DNA of 33,875 nucleotides, from the NCBI RefSeq assembly GCF_003852515.1, contig NZ_QAJK01000128.1, forward strand, positions 1 to 33,875. The letters are read 5' to 3'. The number at the start of each line of letters is the position of its first letter. The stretch's first letter is position 1. This DNA comes from Variovorax sp. KBW07. Lineage in GTDB: Bacteria > Pseudomonadota > Gammaproteobacteria > Burkholderiales > Burkholderiaceae_C. Under the pieces are notes generated by a model. That model had not been told where the DNA came from and did no database searches. It worked only from the letters and a program-made list of their open reading frames with translations. This document shows, piece by piece, positions 1 to 8,241 of the stretch. The position numbers and the translations under genes are program-made.

Positions 1-135
1 TGGTGTACCGCTGATCAACGACCACTCTGATGACGCTCACGCGGATGGTGTGCTCTGCGCAGCGAAATAAAGGAGGAGCGAAGCGGGGGACATTCGCGGA
101 GCAGAGCACACCGTCGGCGCGGGCGTCGCCCTGAA
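1..135. repeat. Left copy of terminal inverted repeat (REP/MITE-like)
   Basis: Bases 1-135 are the reverse complement of bases 33741-33875 with a single difference (C at 120 against A at 33756, which reads T on the complement). Inward of 135 the similarity continues in decayed form to about base 172, where both copies share the words GAAC, CAGCGC and CAGGCCG in the same order. The copy sits 3' of pxpB, which reads toward it. It contains no plausible gene. It could be a dispersed REP/MITE-type element or the edge of a larger repeat cut off by the window. Confidence 0.93.
47..112. repeat. Hairpin inside the terminal repeat
   Basis: GGTGTGCTCTGC at 47-58 is the exact reverse complement of GCAGAGCACACC at 101-112. 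An inner pair, GCGAA at 62-66 with TTCGC at 93-97, extends the stem after a 3-base bulge on each side. The loop is purine-rich. The same hairpin is present in the right-hand copy (33764-33829). This architecture is typical of REP/REPIN-like elements. It lacks a T-tract, so it is not an obvious Rho-independent terminator. Confidence 0.85.
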
Positions 136-210
136 GAAACGAACGACAGCGCCAAATTTCAGGCCGGAACGAAGGCCCCGGTACACGTGCGCCAAAACAG
201 GAAACGAAGT

Positions 211-873
211 TCACACCTGCACGCTCTCGACGACAAAACGCACCCGGTCGCCAGGGCGCAGCAACGTCGGCGATTCCGCCGTGGGGTCGAACAGCGAGAG
301 AGGCGTGCGGCCGATCAGTTGCCAGCCGCCCGGCGACACCAGCGGATAGATGCCCGTCTGCTCGCCACCGATACCGACCGAGCTTGCGGGCACCGCCGTG
401 CGCGGTTCGGCGCGGCGCGGCGTGGCCAGCTCGGGGGGCAGGCCGCCCATGAATGCAAAGCCGGGCAAGAAGCCCAGCAGATACACCACGTACTCGCCCG
501 CGCTGTGGCGCCGCACCACCTCGGCCGGCGTGAGCCCGGTGTGGGCCGCGACGTCGGCCAGGTCGGGGCCGTACTCGCCACCGTAGGCCACCGGAATTTC
601 TATCTGCCGGCCTTCCACCGCATCGATGTCCAGCCTCGGCCAGATGTCTTGCACCTGCGCCGTGAGCGTGTCGAGATCGATCGCGGTCGGATCGAAGGTC
701 AGCGTGAGGTTGTTCATGCCCGGCAGCACTTCGCCGACACCGGGCCAGCGTTGTGCCTGCGTAGCCAGGGCCCATATCTTCTGCTGCTGCGCCAGCGTGG
801 CGGGCGCGGGCAATTCGCACAACAGCGCTGCATCGCCCAGAAGATGCAGCCGGGGCGGGGGCAAGCCGCTCAT
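211..873 (-). CDS. pxpB: 5-oxoprolinase subunit B (PxpB/KipI family)
   Basis: This 220-residue protein matches the KipI/AHS1 family. Conserved stretches are GDAALLCEL near the N-terminus, PGMNNLTLTFDP around 50, GFLPGFAFMGGLP around 135, SVGIGGEQTGIYPLVSPGGWQLIGRT around 165-190 and RPGDRVRFV near the C-terminus. The family is full length. PxpB normally works with PxpC and PxpA in ATP-dependent hydrolysis of 5-oxoproline to glutamate in the cytoplasm. It starts 6 bp after coaD, so it is probably the last gene of an rsmD-coaD-pxpB transcript. The oddity is that pxpC, usually immediately downstream, is absent from the 210 bases before the repeat and the window edge. It may lie beyond the edge or elsewhere. 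The assignment is firm at family level; a KipI-type role cannot be excluded. Confidence 0.9.
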   Translation of the reverse strand: MSGLPPPRLHLLGDAALLCELPAPATLAQQQKIWALATQAQRWPGVGEVLPGMNNLTLTFDPTAIDLDTLTAQVQDIWPRLDIDAVEGRQIEIPVAYGGEYGPDLADVAAHTGLTPAEVVRRHSAGEYVVYLLGFLPGFAFMGGLPPELATPRRAEPRTAVPASSVGIGGEQTGIYPLVSPGGWQLIGRTPLSLFDPTAESPTLLRPGDRVRFVVESVQV

Positions 874-879
874 CGCGGC

Positions 880-1383
880 TTATTCACGTCCGAGGCTTCG
901 GACCTTGGCCGCGAGCTGCTGCTCCACGTTCGGCGAGACGAACTTGTTGACCTCGCCGCCGAGCATCGCGATCTCGCGCACGAAGGTGCTGGAGATGAAC
1001 TGGTACTTGTCGCTCGGCGTCAGGAACACGGTCTCGACGTCGGGCATCAGCGAGCGGTTCATGCCCGCGAGCTGGAACTCGTAGTCGAAGTCGGTCACGG
1101 CGCGCAGGCCGCGCACCATGGCCTTGCCGCCGCGCGCCACGACGAAGTCGCGCAGCAGGCCGGAGAAGCTCTCGACCGTGACCTGGTCGCTGTAGGGCTT
1201 GACCGCATCGCGGGCCATGTCCATGCGTTCGGAGAGCGTGAAGAGCGCCTTCTTGTGGTGGCCCGCCGCAACCGCGACGATCACCTTGGAGAAGAGCTGG
1301 GTTGCGCGCCGCACCACGTCCTCGTGACCGAGGGTGATGGGGTCGAAAGTGCCGGGATAAACCGCGATCACGTTGCTGGCCAT
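880..1383 (-). CDS. coaD: Phosphopantetheine adenylyltransferase
   Basis: CoaD transfers AMP from ATP to 4'-phosphopantetheine, the penultimate step of coenzyme A synthesis. The 167-residue product opens with [18 protein letters not shown], which includes the nucleotidyltransferase T/HxGH motif (TLGH). It also carries [14 protein letters not shown] and the C-terminal ISSTFVRE motif typical of bacterial CoaD. An in-frame start 28 codons upstream exists, but MASNV at 1383 has a purine-rich GAGGAAGAAG stretch just before it and fits the family start. The gene lies 43 bp downstream of rsmD, a conserved pairing in proteobacteria, and 6 bp upstream of pxpB. Confidence 0.97.
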   Translation of the reverse strand: MASNVIAVYPGTFDPITLGHEDVVRRATQLFSKVIVAVAAGHHKKALFTLSERMDMARDAVKPYSDQVTVESFSGLLRDFVVARGGKAMVRGLRAVTDFDYEFQLAGMNRSLMPDVETVFLTPSDKYQFISSTFVREIAMLGGEVNKFVSPNVEQQLAAKVRSLGRE

Positions 1384-1426
1384 GGTTGCTTCTTCCTCAT
1401 GCAGCCGATGCGGCTTGTTCGGCGGA

Positions 1427-2077
1427 TTATGCAGTCCCGTCAGCGGCAAGCCGCAGCAGGTGGGCATGCACGGCGCCGGCTTTCAGGTAACGGAAACCGA
1501 CAAGGCCGAAGGCGCCGAGTTCTTCGTCGCTCCAGCGGCGCGGAGCCTCCAGGTACACGGCGCCGCCAGGGCGCAGCGCGCGTGCGGCCGCGCGCAGCGA
1601 CGGCTCGTAGAGCGCGGTGCTCTCGAAAGGCGGATCGAGGAACACGGCATGCAGGCTGCCGGCCGTCACGCGCTCCAGGGCGGTGACGCCGTTGCCGCGC
1701 TCGATGCGCACGGCCTCGGCCGACAGCTTGGTCTTTGCGGCCTGGAGCTGCGCGACCAGCGCGGGGTCTTGCTCGCACAGCACCACGTTGGCCGCGCCGC
1801 GCGAGGCGGCTTCCAGGCCCAGCGCACCGGTGCCCGCGAAGGCATCGACGCAGTGCCATCCGGGCAGCTCGCCGCCACCGGCGCCGGCCAGGCTCGCGAG
1901 CCAGTTGAACAGGGTTTCGCGCACGCGGTCGGGCGTGGGGCGCAGGCCGGGCTTGTCGGCCACCGACAGGCGGGTGCGCTTCCATTGGCCGCCGATGATG
2001 CGCACCTCGTTCGGTGGTTTCGACGCGCGCTTGGCGGGCAAGGGACGGGAGGGAGCTGCGGCTTTCTTCTGGGGCAT
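1427..2077 (-). CDS. rsmD: 16S rRNA (guanine(966)-N(2))-methyltransferase
   Basis: RsmD methylates G966 of 16S rRNA with S-adenosylmethionine during small-subunit assembly. The 216-residue protein has the family opening [13 protein letters not shown] followed by [14 protein letters not shown], then the SAM-binding motif [18 protein letters not shown] near residues 78-94. The catalytic DPPF tetrad appears near 147-150. The lysine/proline-rich first 20 residues are an unconserved extension. The neighbours coaD (downstream) and the M16 peptidase pair (upstream, interrupted here by argO/argP) are usual for Burkholderiales. Confidence 0.96.
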   Translation of the reverse strand: MPQKKAAAPSRPLPAKRASKPPNEVRIIGGQWKRTRLSVADKPGLRPTPDRVRETLFNWLASLAGAGGGELPGWHCVDAFAGTGALGLEAASRGAANVVLCEQDPALVAQLQAAKTKLSAEAVRIERGNGVTALERVTAGSLHAVFLDPPFESTALYEPSLRAAARALRPGGAVYLEAPRRWSDEELGAFGLVGFRYLKAGAVHAHLLRLAADGTA

Positions 2078-2114
2078 GCGGCGAGCTTAACGCCGCCGCG
2101 CGCGCCGCACTTCG

Positions 2115-2762
2115 TCAAAGCCCGGTGAGGGCGCGCCGGGCCAGCATGGCGGCCAGCACGAGCATGGTGCCGCCGATCAGCGCATCGAGCATCTGCCAGG
2201 CCCGCGGACGCGCGAACACCGGGGCGAGCAGCCGCGCGCCATAGCCCAGCGCGGTGAACCAGAGCGCGCTCGCCACCGACGCGCCCGCCACGAACCAGAC
2301 CTTGAGCGAGCCCCCGTACTGCGCGCCGGCGCTACCCACCAGCAGCACCGTGTCGAGGTAGACATGCGGGTTCAGCAGCGTGAAGCCGGCGGCCTGCGCC
2401 ACCACGGCCGCACGCGAAAGCGACGTGCCCTGCGCGCTCGTTTGCAGCGCACCCGGCTGGCGCGAGCGCCACAGCGCCCTCAGCCCGTAGGCGCACAGGA
2501 ACGCCGCCCCGAGCCCCGCGAGTGCGGTGGCCAGCATCGGCCGCCCTTTCAGCGCCTGCGCCATGCCGGCCACGCCGGCGCCGATCAGCACTGCGTCGCT
2601 GGCGGCGCAGAACAGCACCACCGCGCTCACATGCTCGCGCCGCAGCCCCTGGCGCAGCACGTACGCGTTCTGCGCGCCGATGGCGACGATGAGCACAAGG
2701 CTCATGAAGAGCCCGTTGAGGAAGGCGGCGGAAGAAGAAGCGATGGCGATTTCGGCTGGCAT
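2115..2762 (-). CDS. argO: LysE/ArgO family amino-acid exporter
   Basis: This 215-residue inner-membrane protein has about six hydrophobic segments. It carries the LysE/ArgO signatures GAQNAYVLRQGL near residues 29-40 and TLLNPHVYLDTV near 128-139. ArgO exports arginine and LysE exports lysine and arginine. Divergent pairing with an ArgP-type regulator across a 74-bp AT-rich spacer supports a basic amino-acid exporter. Substrate preference cannot be read from sequence. It ends 37 bp before rsmD and could share its transcript. Confidence 0.93.
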   Translation of the reverse strand: MPAEIAIASSSAAFLNGLFMSLVLIVAIGAQNAYVLRQGLRREHVSAVVLFCAASDAVLIGAGVAGMAQALKGRPMLATALAGLGAAFLCAYGLRALWRSRQPGALQTSAQGTSLSRAAVVAQAAGFTLLNPHVYLDTVLLVGSAGAQYGGSLKVWFVAGASVASALWFTALGYGARLLAPVFARPRAWQMLDALIGGTMLVLAAMLARRALTGL

Positions 2763-2836
2763 GGCGCTAGCTTGCCGTTCGCCTGCAATTCAATCAAACT
2801 AAACTTTCTAACTTCAATTCAGTTTTACTTCATTCC
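2763..2836. promoter_or_regulatory. argO/argP divergent control region
   Basis: This 74-bp spacer is far more AT-rich than the flanking genes. CAATTCA occurs twice in direct orientation (2786-2792 and 2815-2821). Between the copies lie the near-repeats CTAAACTT and TCTAACTT (2799-2814, 8-bp period). LysR-type ArgP/LysG proteins bind such regions upstream of their exporter gene, so this is the likely binding site. No Shine-Dalgarno precedes argP (TTACTTCATTCC then ATG), so argP may be leaderless or weakly translated. Confidence 0.6.
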
Positions 2837-3751
2837 ATGTTCGACTACGCCGCTCTCAATGCCCTGGCCGCCGTGGTGCGCGAAGGCAGCTTCGAGCGCG
2901 CGGCCCGCGCGCTGAACGTCACGCCCTCGGCGGTGTCGCAGCGCGTGAAGGCGCTGGAAGAGCGCGTCGGCGGCGCGCTGCTGGTGCGTGCCCAGCCCTG
3001 TGTCGCCACGGAGGCGGGGCTGCAGCTGTGCCGGCACATCGAGCGCGTGGGCATGCTGGAACACGAGCTGCGCGACGCCCTGCCCGCCCTGGGCATGGGC
3101 GGCGGCGAAGCGAGCGAGCGGGTCACGGTGCGGGTGGCGGTCAACGCCGACAGCCTGGCAACGTGGTTCATTGCCGCCGCCGCAGCCTTCGCGACACAGG
3201 AAGAAGGGGCGCTGCTCGACCTCACCGTCGACGACCAGGACCACACGGCCGAGCGGCTGCGCAGCGGCGCGGTGCTGGCGGCCGTGACAGCGCTGGCCCA
3301 GCCGGTGGCGGGCTGCAACAGCGAGCCGTTGGGCACAACGCACTACGTGGCGGCGGCAAGCCCCGGTTTCGTGAAGCGGCATTTCGGGAAGAAAGGCGTG
3401 GGCGCCCGCACGCTGGCGAACGCGCCCAGCCTGGTGTTCGACCGCAAGGACCGCCTGCAGGCGCGCTGGGTGCGCCGCATCTGCCATCGCAATGTCGAGA
3501 CGCCACGGCACTGGGTGCCCTCGCCGACGGCGTTCGTCGAAGCGGCCTGTGCCGGCATGGGCTGGGGCATGCACCCGGCCAGCATGGTGGCCGATGCGCT
3601 GCGCGAGGGGCGGCTGGTCGAGCTGGTGCCGGGCTCGACGCTGCCGGTGCCGCTGTACTGGCAGCAGGCGCGCGCGGCGCCTAGGTTGCTCAGGACACTG
3701 GGGGAAGCCGTGCGGGCGGCCGCCACCAGCGGCCCGCACGCGCTGGCCTGA
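2837..3751 (+). CDS. argP: LysR-family transcriptional regulator ArgP/LysG
   Basis: This 304-residue LysR-type regulator has an N-terminal winged helix-turn-helix at about residues 1-60 (AALNALAAVVREGSFERAA, then TPSAVSQRVKALE) and a C-terminal effector-binding domain. ArgP/LysG senses lysine and arginine and activates the exporter gene. The divergent argO next door fits. TPSAVSQRVKALEERVG is the ArgP-type recognition helix context. The gene converges on the M16 peptidase gene with a 46-bp gap and no clear terminator. Confidence 0.92.
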   Translation: MFDYAALNALAAVVREGSFERAARALNVTPSAVSQRVKALEERVGGALLVRAQPCVATEAGLQLCRHIERVGMLEHELRDALPALGMGGGEASERVTVRVAVNADSLATWFIAAAAAFATQEEGALLDLTVDDQDHTAERLRSGAVLAAVTALAQPVAGCNSEPLGTTHYVAAASPGFVKRHFGKKGVGARTLANAPSLVFDRKDRLQARWVRRICHRNVETPRHWVPSPTAFVEAACAGMGWGMHPASMVADALREGRLVELVPGSTLPVPLYWQQARAAPRLLRTLGEAVRAAATSGPHALA

Positions 3752-3797
3752 CGGCGGGCGCAGCCGGGCCGGCCAGCGCCGCCCCGCGCCACGTCCC

Positions 3798-5168
3798 TCA
3801 GTTGCTCTTCTTGCCCGCGGCTTCCTTGCCGCCCACCACCACCGTCACCATGCGTGCCGGCTGCAGCTTGCGCGCAAAGGCGGCCTTGATCTCGGCCGCC
3901 GTGACCGCGTTCATGCGCGTGGTCCAGGTGTCGAGGTAGTCGAGCGGCAGGTCGTGCCAGGCGATGTTGGCGACGTTGCCGATCAGCTTGCGGTTGCTGT
4001 CGAGCAGCAGCGGGAAGCCGCCGATCAGGTTGTCCTTGGCGGCCTTCAGTTCGCTGGCGGTCGGGCCCTCGGCCACGAACTTCGCGAGCACCTCGCGCGA
4101 CATCTTCACGGCCTCCTCGGCCTGGTCGGGCCGGGTCTGGAAGCCGATGCGGAACGCGCCCGCGTCGAGCCCCGGCGCAAAGCCGCTGTAGATGCTGTAA
4201 GTCAGCCCCCGCTTCTCGCGCACTTCATTGGTCAGGCGCGAGACAAAACCGCCGCCGCCCAGCACATAGTTGCCCAGCGTGAGCGCGAAGTGGTCCGGGT
4301 CCTTGCGCGGATAGCCCGGCTGGCCGATGAAGACATGGGCCTGCGCCGAGTCGAACGGAATGCGCTCGTCCTTCGGCGCCGACAGCTCGGCCACCGGCGC
4401 GATCGCCGGCAGCGGCGTGCAGGCTTCGGGGCCGGGCAGGCGCGACAGCAGCGTGGCGGCGATGGTCTCGGCCTCGGCGCGCGTGACGGCGCCCACGATG
4501 CTCAGCTTGGCGCGGCACGGCACCATGAGCTGCTGGTAGCGCTGGCGCATGGCGGCCGTGTCGATGCGCGCCAGCGTGGCCTCGGTGACTTCCTGGCCGT
4601 AGGGGTGCATGCCGTACACCGCCTGGGCGAACGCGCGGCCCGCGATGGTCGCGGGCTTGGTGTTGGCCTCCTTGATGGCGGCGTTGATGCGTTCGCGCTC
4701 GCGCTGCCACACGTCGTCGGGAAAGGCCGGCTCGCCGAGTTCGCGCGAGGCCAGCGCCACCGCCTTGTTCAGCAACGCCGGGTCGGACAGCGTGCGCAGC
4801 GAATAGCTGGTGCGGTCGGTGCCGGCGCTTACGTCGAAGCTGGCACCCAGGTCGGCCCAGGCTTCGCCCAGGGCGTTCTGGTCGAGCGCGGGCTCGCCGT
4901 TCTTGCCGGCGCGCACGCCCTTCTCGACCATGGTCGCCGTGGTGCTGGCCAGGCCGGCCTGCGGTGCCGGGTCACGCCGGCTGCCGGCGTCGAAATCGAC
5001 CTGCACGTCGACGATGGGCAGTGCGTTGGTCGACACCAAGTAGATCTTGGCGCCGTTGGCCAGCGTCCAGTGCTGGATGGGCAGCGCGGCCTGCGCGCTG
5101 GTCATGCCGGCGATGGCCGTCACGCCCGTGAACAGGGCGCACTGCGCCATCTTTTTAAGAGTTTTCAT
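3798..5168 (-). CDS. M16 family peptidase-like protein lacking the zinc site (periplasmic)
   Basis: The 456-residue protein starts with a Sec signal peptide (MKTLKKMAQCALF..., likely cleaved after AQA near residue 27). It has the two-lobed M16 fold: N-terminal ALPIQHWTLANGAKIYLV and C-terminal FVSRLTNEVREKRGLTYSIYS (about 310-330). Where active M16 enzymes have HxxEH, it reads GLASTTATM (72-80), so zinc ligands are missing. It keeps the R/Y substrate-binding motif (REKRGLTYS) that its upstream partner lacks. Known M16B heterodimers split the zinc site and the R/Y motif between subunits, so this is probably the non-catalytic half. It starts 14 bp after the partner gene. Confidence 0.93.
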   Translation of the reverse strand: MKTLKKMAQCALFTGVTAIAGMTSAQAALPIQHWTLANGAKIYLVSTNALPIVDVQVDFDAGSRRDPAPQAGLASTTATMVEKGVRAGKNGEPALDQNALGEAWADLGASFDVSAGTDRTSYSLRTLSDPALLNKAVALASRELGEPAFPDDVWQRERERINAAIKEANTKPATIAGRAFAQAVYGMHPYGQEVTEATLARIDTAAMRQRYQQLMVPCRAKLSIVGAVTRAEAETIAATLLSRLPGPEACTPLPAIAPVAELSAPKDERIPFDSAQAHVFIGQPGYPRKDPDHFALTLGNYVLGGGGFVSRLTNEVREKRGLTYSIYSGFAPGLDAGAFRIGFQTRPDQAEEAVKMSREVLAKFVAEGPTASELKAAKDNLIGGFPLLLDSNRKLIGNVANIAWHDLPLDYLDTWTTRMNAVTAAEIKAAFARKLQPARMVTVVVGGKEAAGKKSN

Positions 5169-5182
5169 GAGATCGGGTTCTT

Positions 5183-6634
5183 TCAGCGCAGTTCGCCTGC
5201 GGGCGCCGCGAAGCCACGGCCACGCTTGGCTTCAGGCGGCAGGGGACGCAGCGTGGCGACCGTGAGCTGGTCGTCGCCGAAGTACTTGGCGGCCACCGCC
5301 TGCACCTGGGCGGCGGTGACGGATTGCAGCCGCGCGACGATGCGCTCGCTGGCGTCGAGCGGCAGGCCCTGGATCCAGTTGCTGCCGAGTTCGCGCGCCT
5401 GCGCCATCACCGAGTCGCGCTTGTAGGTTTCGCTGGCCACCCACTGGGTCTTGACGCGGGCCAGTTCGGCCTCGCCCACGCCGTCCTTGGCAACGCGCGC
5501 CACCTGGGCGCGCAGCGCGGCTTCGACCGCCTCGGCGGTCTTGCCCGCGGCGGGCACGCCCTCGAGCACGAAGAGCTGCGGACCGCGGCCCACGAAACCC
5601 GAATACGCGCCGGCCGAATCGGCCACGCGGTCGGGGCCTTGCGTCAGCGCACGGTCGAGCCGGGCGCCGGCATAGCCGTCGAGCACGGCCGACAGCACCA
5701 CCAGTGCCCAGGCGTCGCTGTTCACGTCGTCGATGTTCGCCAGTTGCGGCACGCGGTAGGCCAGCGACACATAGGCCTGCTCGGCCGGGGCCTTGAATTC
5801 GATGCGGCGGATGCCGCGCTGGGCGGGCTCGGTGCGCGGCTTGCGCACGGGCACGGCGCGCGAGGGGATGCGGCCGTAGTATTTTTCGGCCATGGCGCGC
5901 ACCTGGGCCACGTCGACATCGCCGGCCACCACCAGCACGGCGTTGGCGGGCACGTACCAGCGCTTGAAGAACTCGCGCGCGTCGTCGGGCGTCATGGCGT
6001 CCAGATCGCTCATCCAGCCGACCACCGGTCGGTGGTAGGGCGAAGCGGTGAAGACGGCGGCGTTCTGCTGCTCCCCGAGCAGTGCGCGCGGCTGGTCTTC
6101 GGTGCGCAGGCGGCGCTCTTCCTTGACGACCTCGATCTCGCGCTTGAACTCGTCGTCGGGCCACTGGTTGTTGGCAAAGCGGTCCGATTCGAGCTTCATC
6201 ACCTGCTCGAGGCTGCCCACCGGAATCTGCTGGTAGTAGCCGGTGTAGTCGCGCGTGGTGAAGGCGTTTTCCTGGCCGCCGAGCTGCGCCACGCGGCGCG
6301 AGAACTCGCCCGGCTTGATGTCCTTGCTGCCCTTGAACATCATGTGTTCGAGCGCATGGGCCACGCCGGAGACGCCATCGACCTCGTCCATCGAGCCGAC
6401 ACGGACCCAGACCATCTGCACCGCGGTGGGCGCTCGCCGGTCGGGCTGCACGATCAATGTCATGCCGTTGGCAAGGGTGAATTGCTGGGGGCCCGGCGCG
6501 GCCGCGGTGGCGGCGGAGGAAGATGCGGCGGGAGCCGGTGTGGACTGGGCCTGCGCAGGCATGGCCCATGACGCCGTGAGCGCCACCGCCAGCACCGCAC
6601 CAGACGCAGCACTGCGTGGCGAGAGGTGTTTCAT
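5183..6634 (-). CDS. M16 family zinc metallopeptidase, catalytic subunit (periplasmic)
   Basis: The 483-residue protein has a signal peptide (cleavage near AQAQ, residues 27-30) and a short Ala/Ser/Pro linker. The M16 catalytic domain follows, with the inverted zinc motif HALEH at 93-97 and the distal glutamate in KEERR (172/173), at the expected spacing. The C-terminal lobe lacks the REKxGLxY motif present in the downstream subunit. It likely forms a heterodimer with that product and degrades peptides in the periplasm; the substrate is unknown. It is transcribed divergently from ftsY with only 29 bp between the start codons. Confidence 0.95.
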   Translation of the reverse strand: MKHLSPRSAASGAVLAVALTASWAMPAQAQSTPAPAASSSAATAAAPGPQQFTLANGMTLIVQPDRRAPTAVQMVWVRVGSMDEVDGVSGVAHALEHMMFKGSKDIKPGEFSRRVAQLGGQENAFTTRDYTGYYQQIPVGSLEQVMKLESDRFANNQWPDDEFKREIEVVKEERRLRTEDQPRALLGEQQNAAVFTASPYHRPVVGWMSDLDAMTPDDAREFFKRWYVPANAVLVVAGDVDVAQVRAMAEKYYGRIPSRAVPVRKPRTEPAQRGIRRIEFKAPAEQAYVSLAYRVPQLANIDDVNSDAWALVVLSAVLDGYAGARLDRALTQGPDRVADSAGAYSGFVGRGPQLFVLEGVPAAGKTAEAVEAALRAQVARVAKDGVGEAELARVKTQWVASETYKRDSVMAQARELGSNWIQGLPLDASERIVARLQSVTAAQVQAVAAKYFGDDQLTVATLRPLPPEAKRGRGFAAPAGELR

Positions 6635-6663
6635 AGAATGGGTCGGATTGTAAAAAGCTCCTG
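6634..6663 (+). promoter_or_regulatory. Compact ftsY / M16 divergent promoter region
   Basis: Only 29 bp separate the two start codons. A TAGAAT hexamer (6634-6639) on the plus strand could serve as the -10 for ftsY and would overlap the peptidase start codon. Upstream promoter elements of each gene must then lie within the first codons of the other. No clear Shine-Dalgarno precedes ftsY. The -10 assignment is tentative. Confidence 0.35.
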
Positions 6664-7980
<1,317 letters not shown>

Positions 7981-7984
7981 ACAA

Positions 7985-8023
7985 AAACGGCCCCGGCTTT
8001 CGCCGGGACCGTTTCGCTTTTTT
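7985..8023 (+). terminator. Rho-independent terminator of ftsY
   Basis: Stem AAACGGCCCCGGC (7985-7997) pairs with GCCGGGACCGTTT (8002-8014) around a TTTC loop, with one C/A mismatch. A run of six T follows at 8017-8022. It begins 5 bp after the ftsY stop. Confidence 0.9.
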
Positions 8024-8045
8024 CTCTCTCCCTTTTTCTCTTCGT

Positions 8046-8234
8046 CTACTTGCCGCCGGTGCGCGCGCCGACGGCAAGCGCCAGCGCCGCCGCGGTCACG
8101 GCGATCAGCCGGGACACGGCTGCGGCCATGTCGTAGGCCTTGGGTGGTCGGTTCATGGAAATTCGAAAGCCTGCGAAGACGCAATGCAGCGAAGGTAAGG
8201 CGTGAAGCGCACGCTCACCAGTGCCGAAAGTCAT
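8046..8234 (-). CDS. Possible small membrane protein downstream of the histidine kinase
   Basis: A 62-codon frame starts 7 bp after the stop of the histidine kinase, with GGCAGG upstream of the ATG that could act as a ribosome-binding site. The C-terminal part has a hydrophobic stretch (SRLIAVTAAALALAVGA). An internal ATG at 8156 would give 36 residues holding just this segment. I recognise no family. It could equally be chance coding in GC-rich DNA. Confidence 0.3.
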   Translation of the reverse strand: MTFGTGERALHALPSLHCVFAGFRISMNRPPKAYDMAAAVSRLIAVTAAALALAVGARTGGK

Positions 8235-8241
8235 GGCCTGC

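Noticed and set aside
1-210. Terminal repeat as the inverted terminus of an insertion sequence
   Set aside because: No transposase lies between or beside the copies, and the 33.9-kb interior is housekeeping DNA. A transposon of this content is implausible, so I treat the copies as dispersed REP/MITE-like repeats.
3492-5426. 644-codon plus-strand frame antisense to the M16-like gene
   Set aside because: It overlaps argP and two supported genes, and its translation is Arg/Gln/His-rich with no domain.
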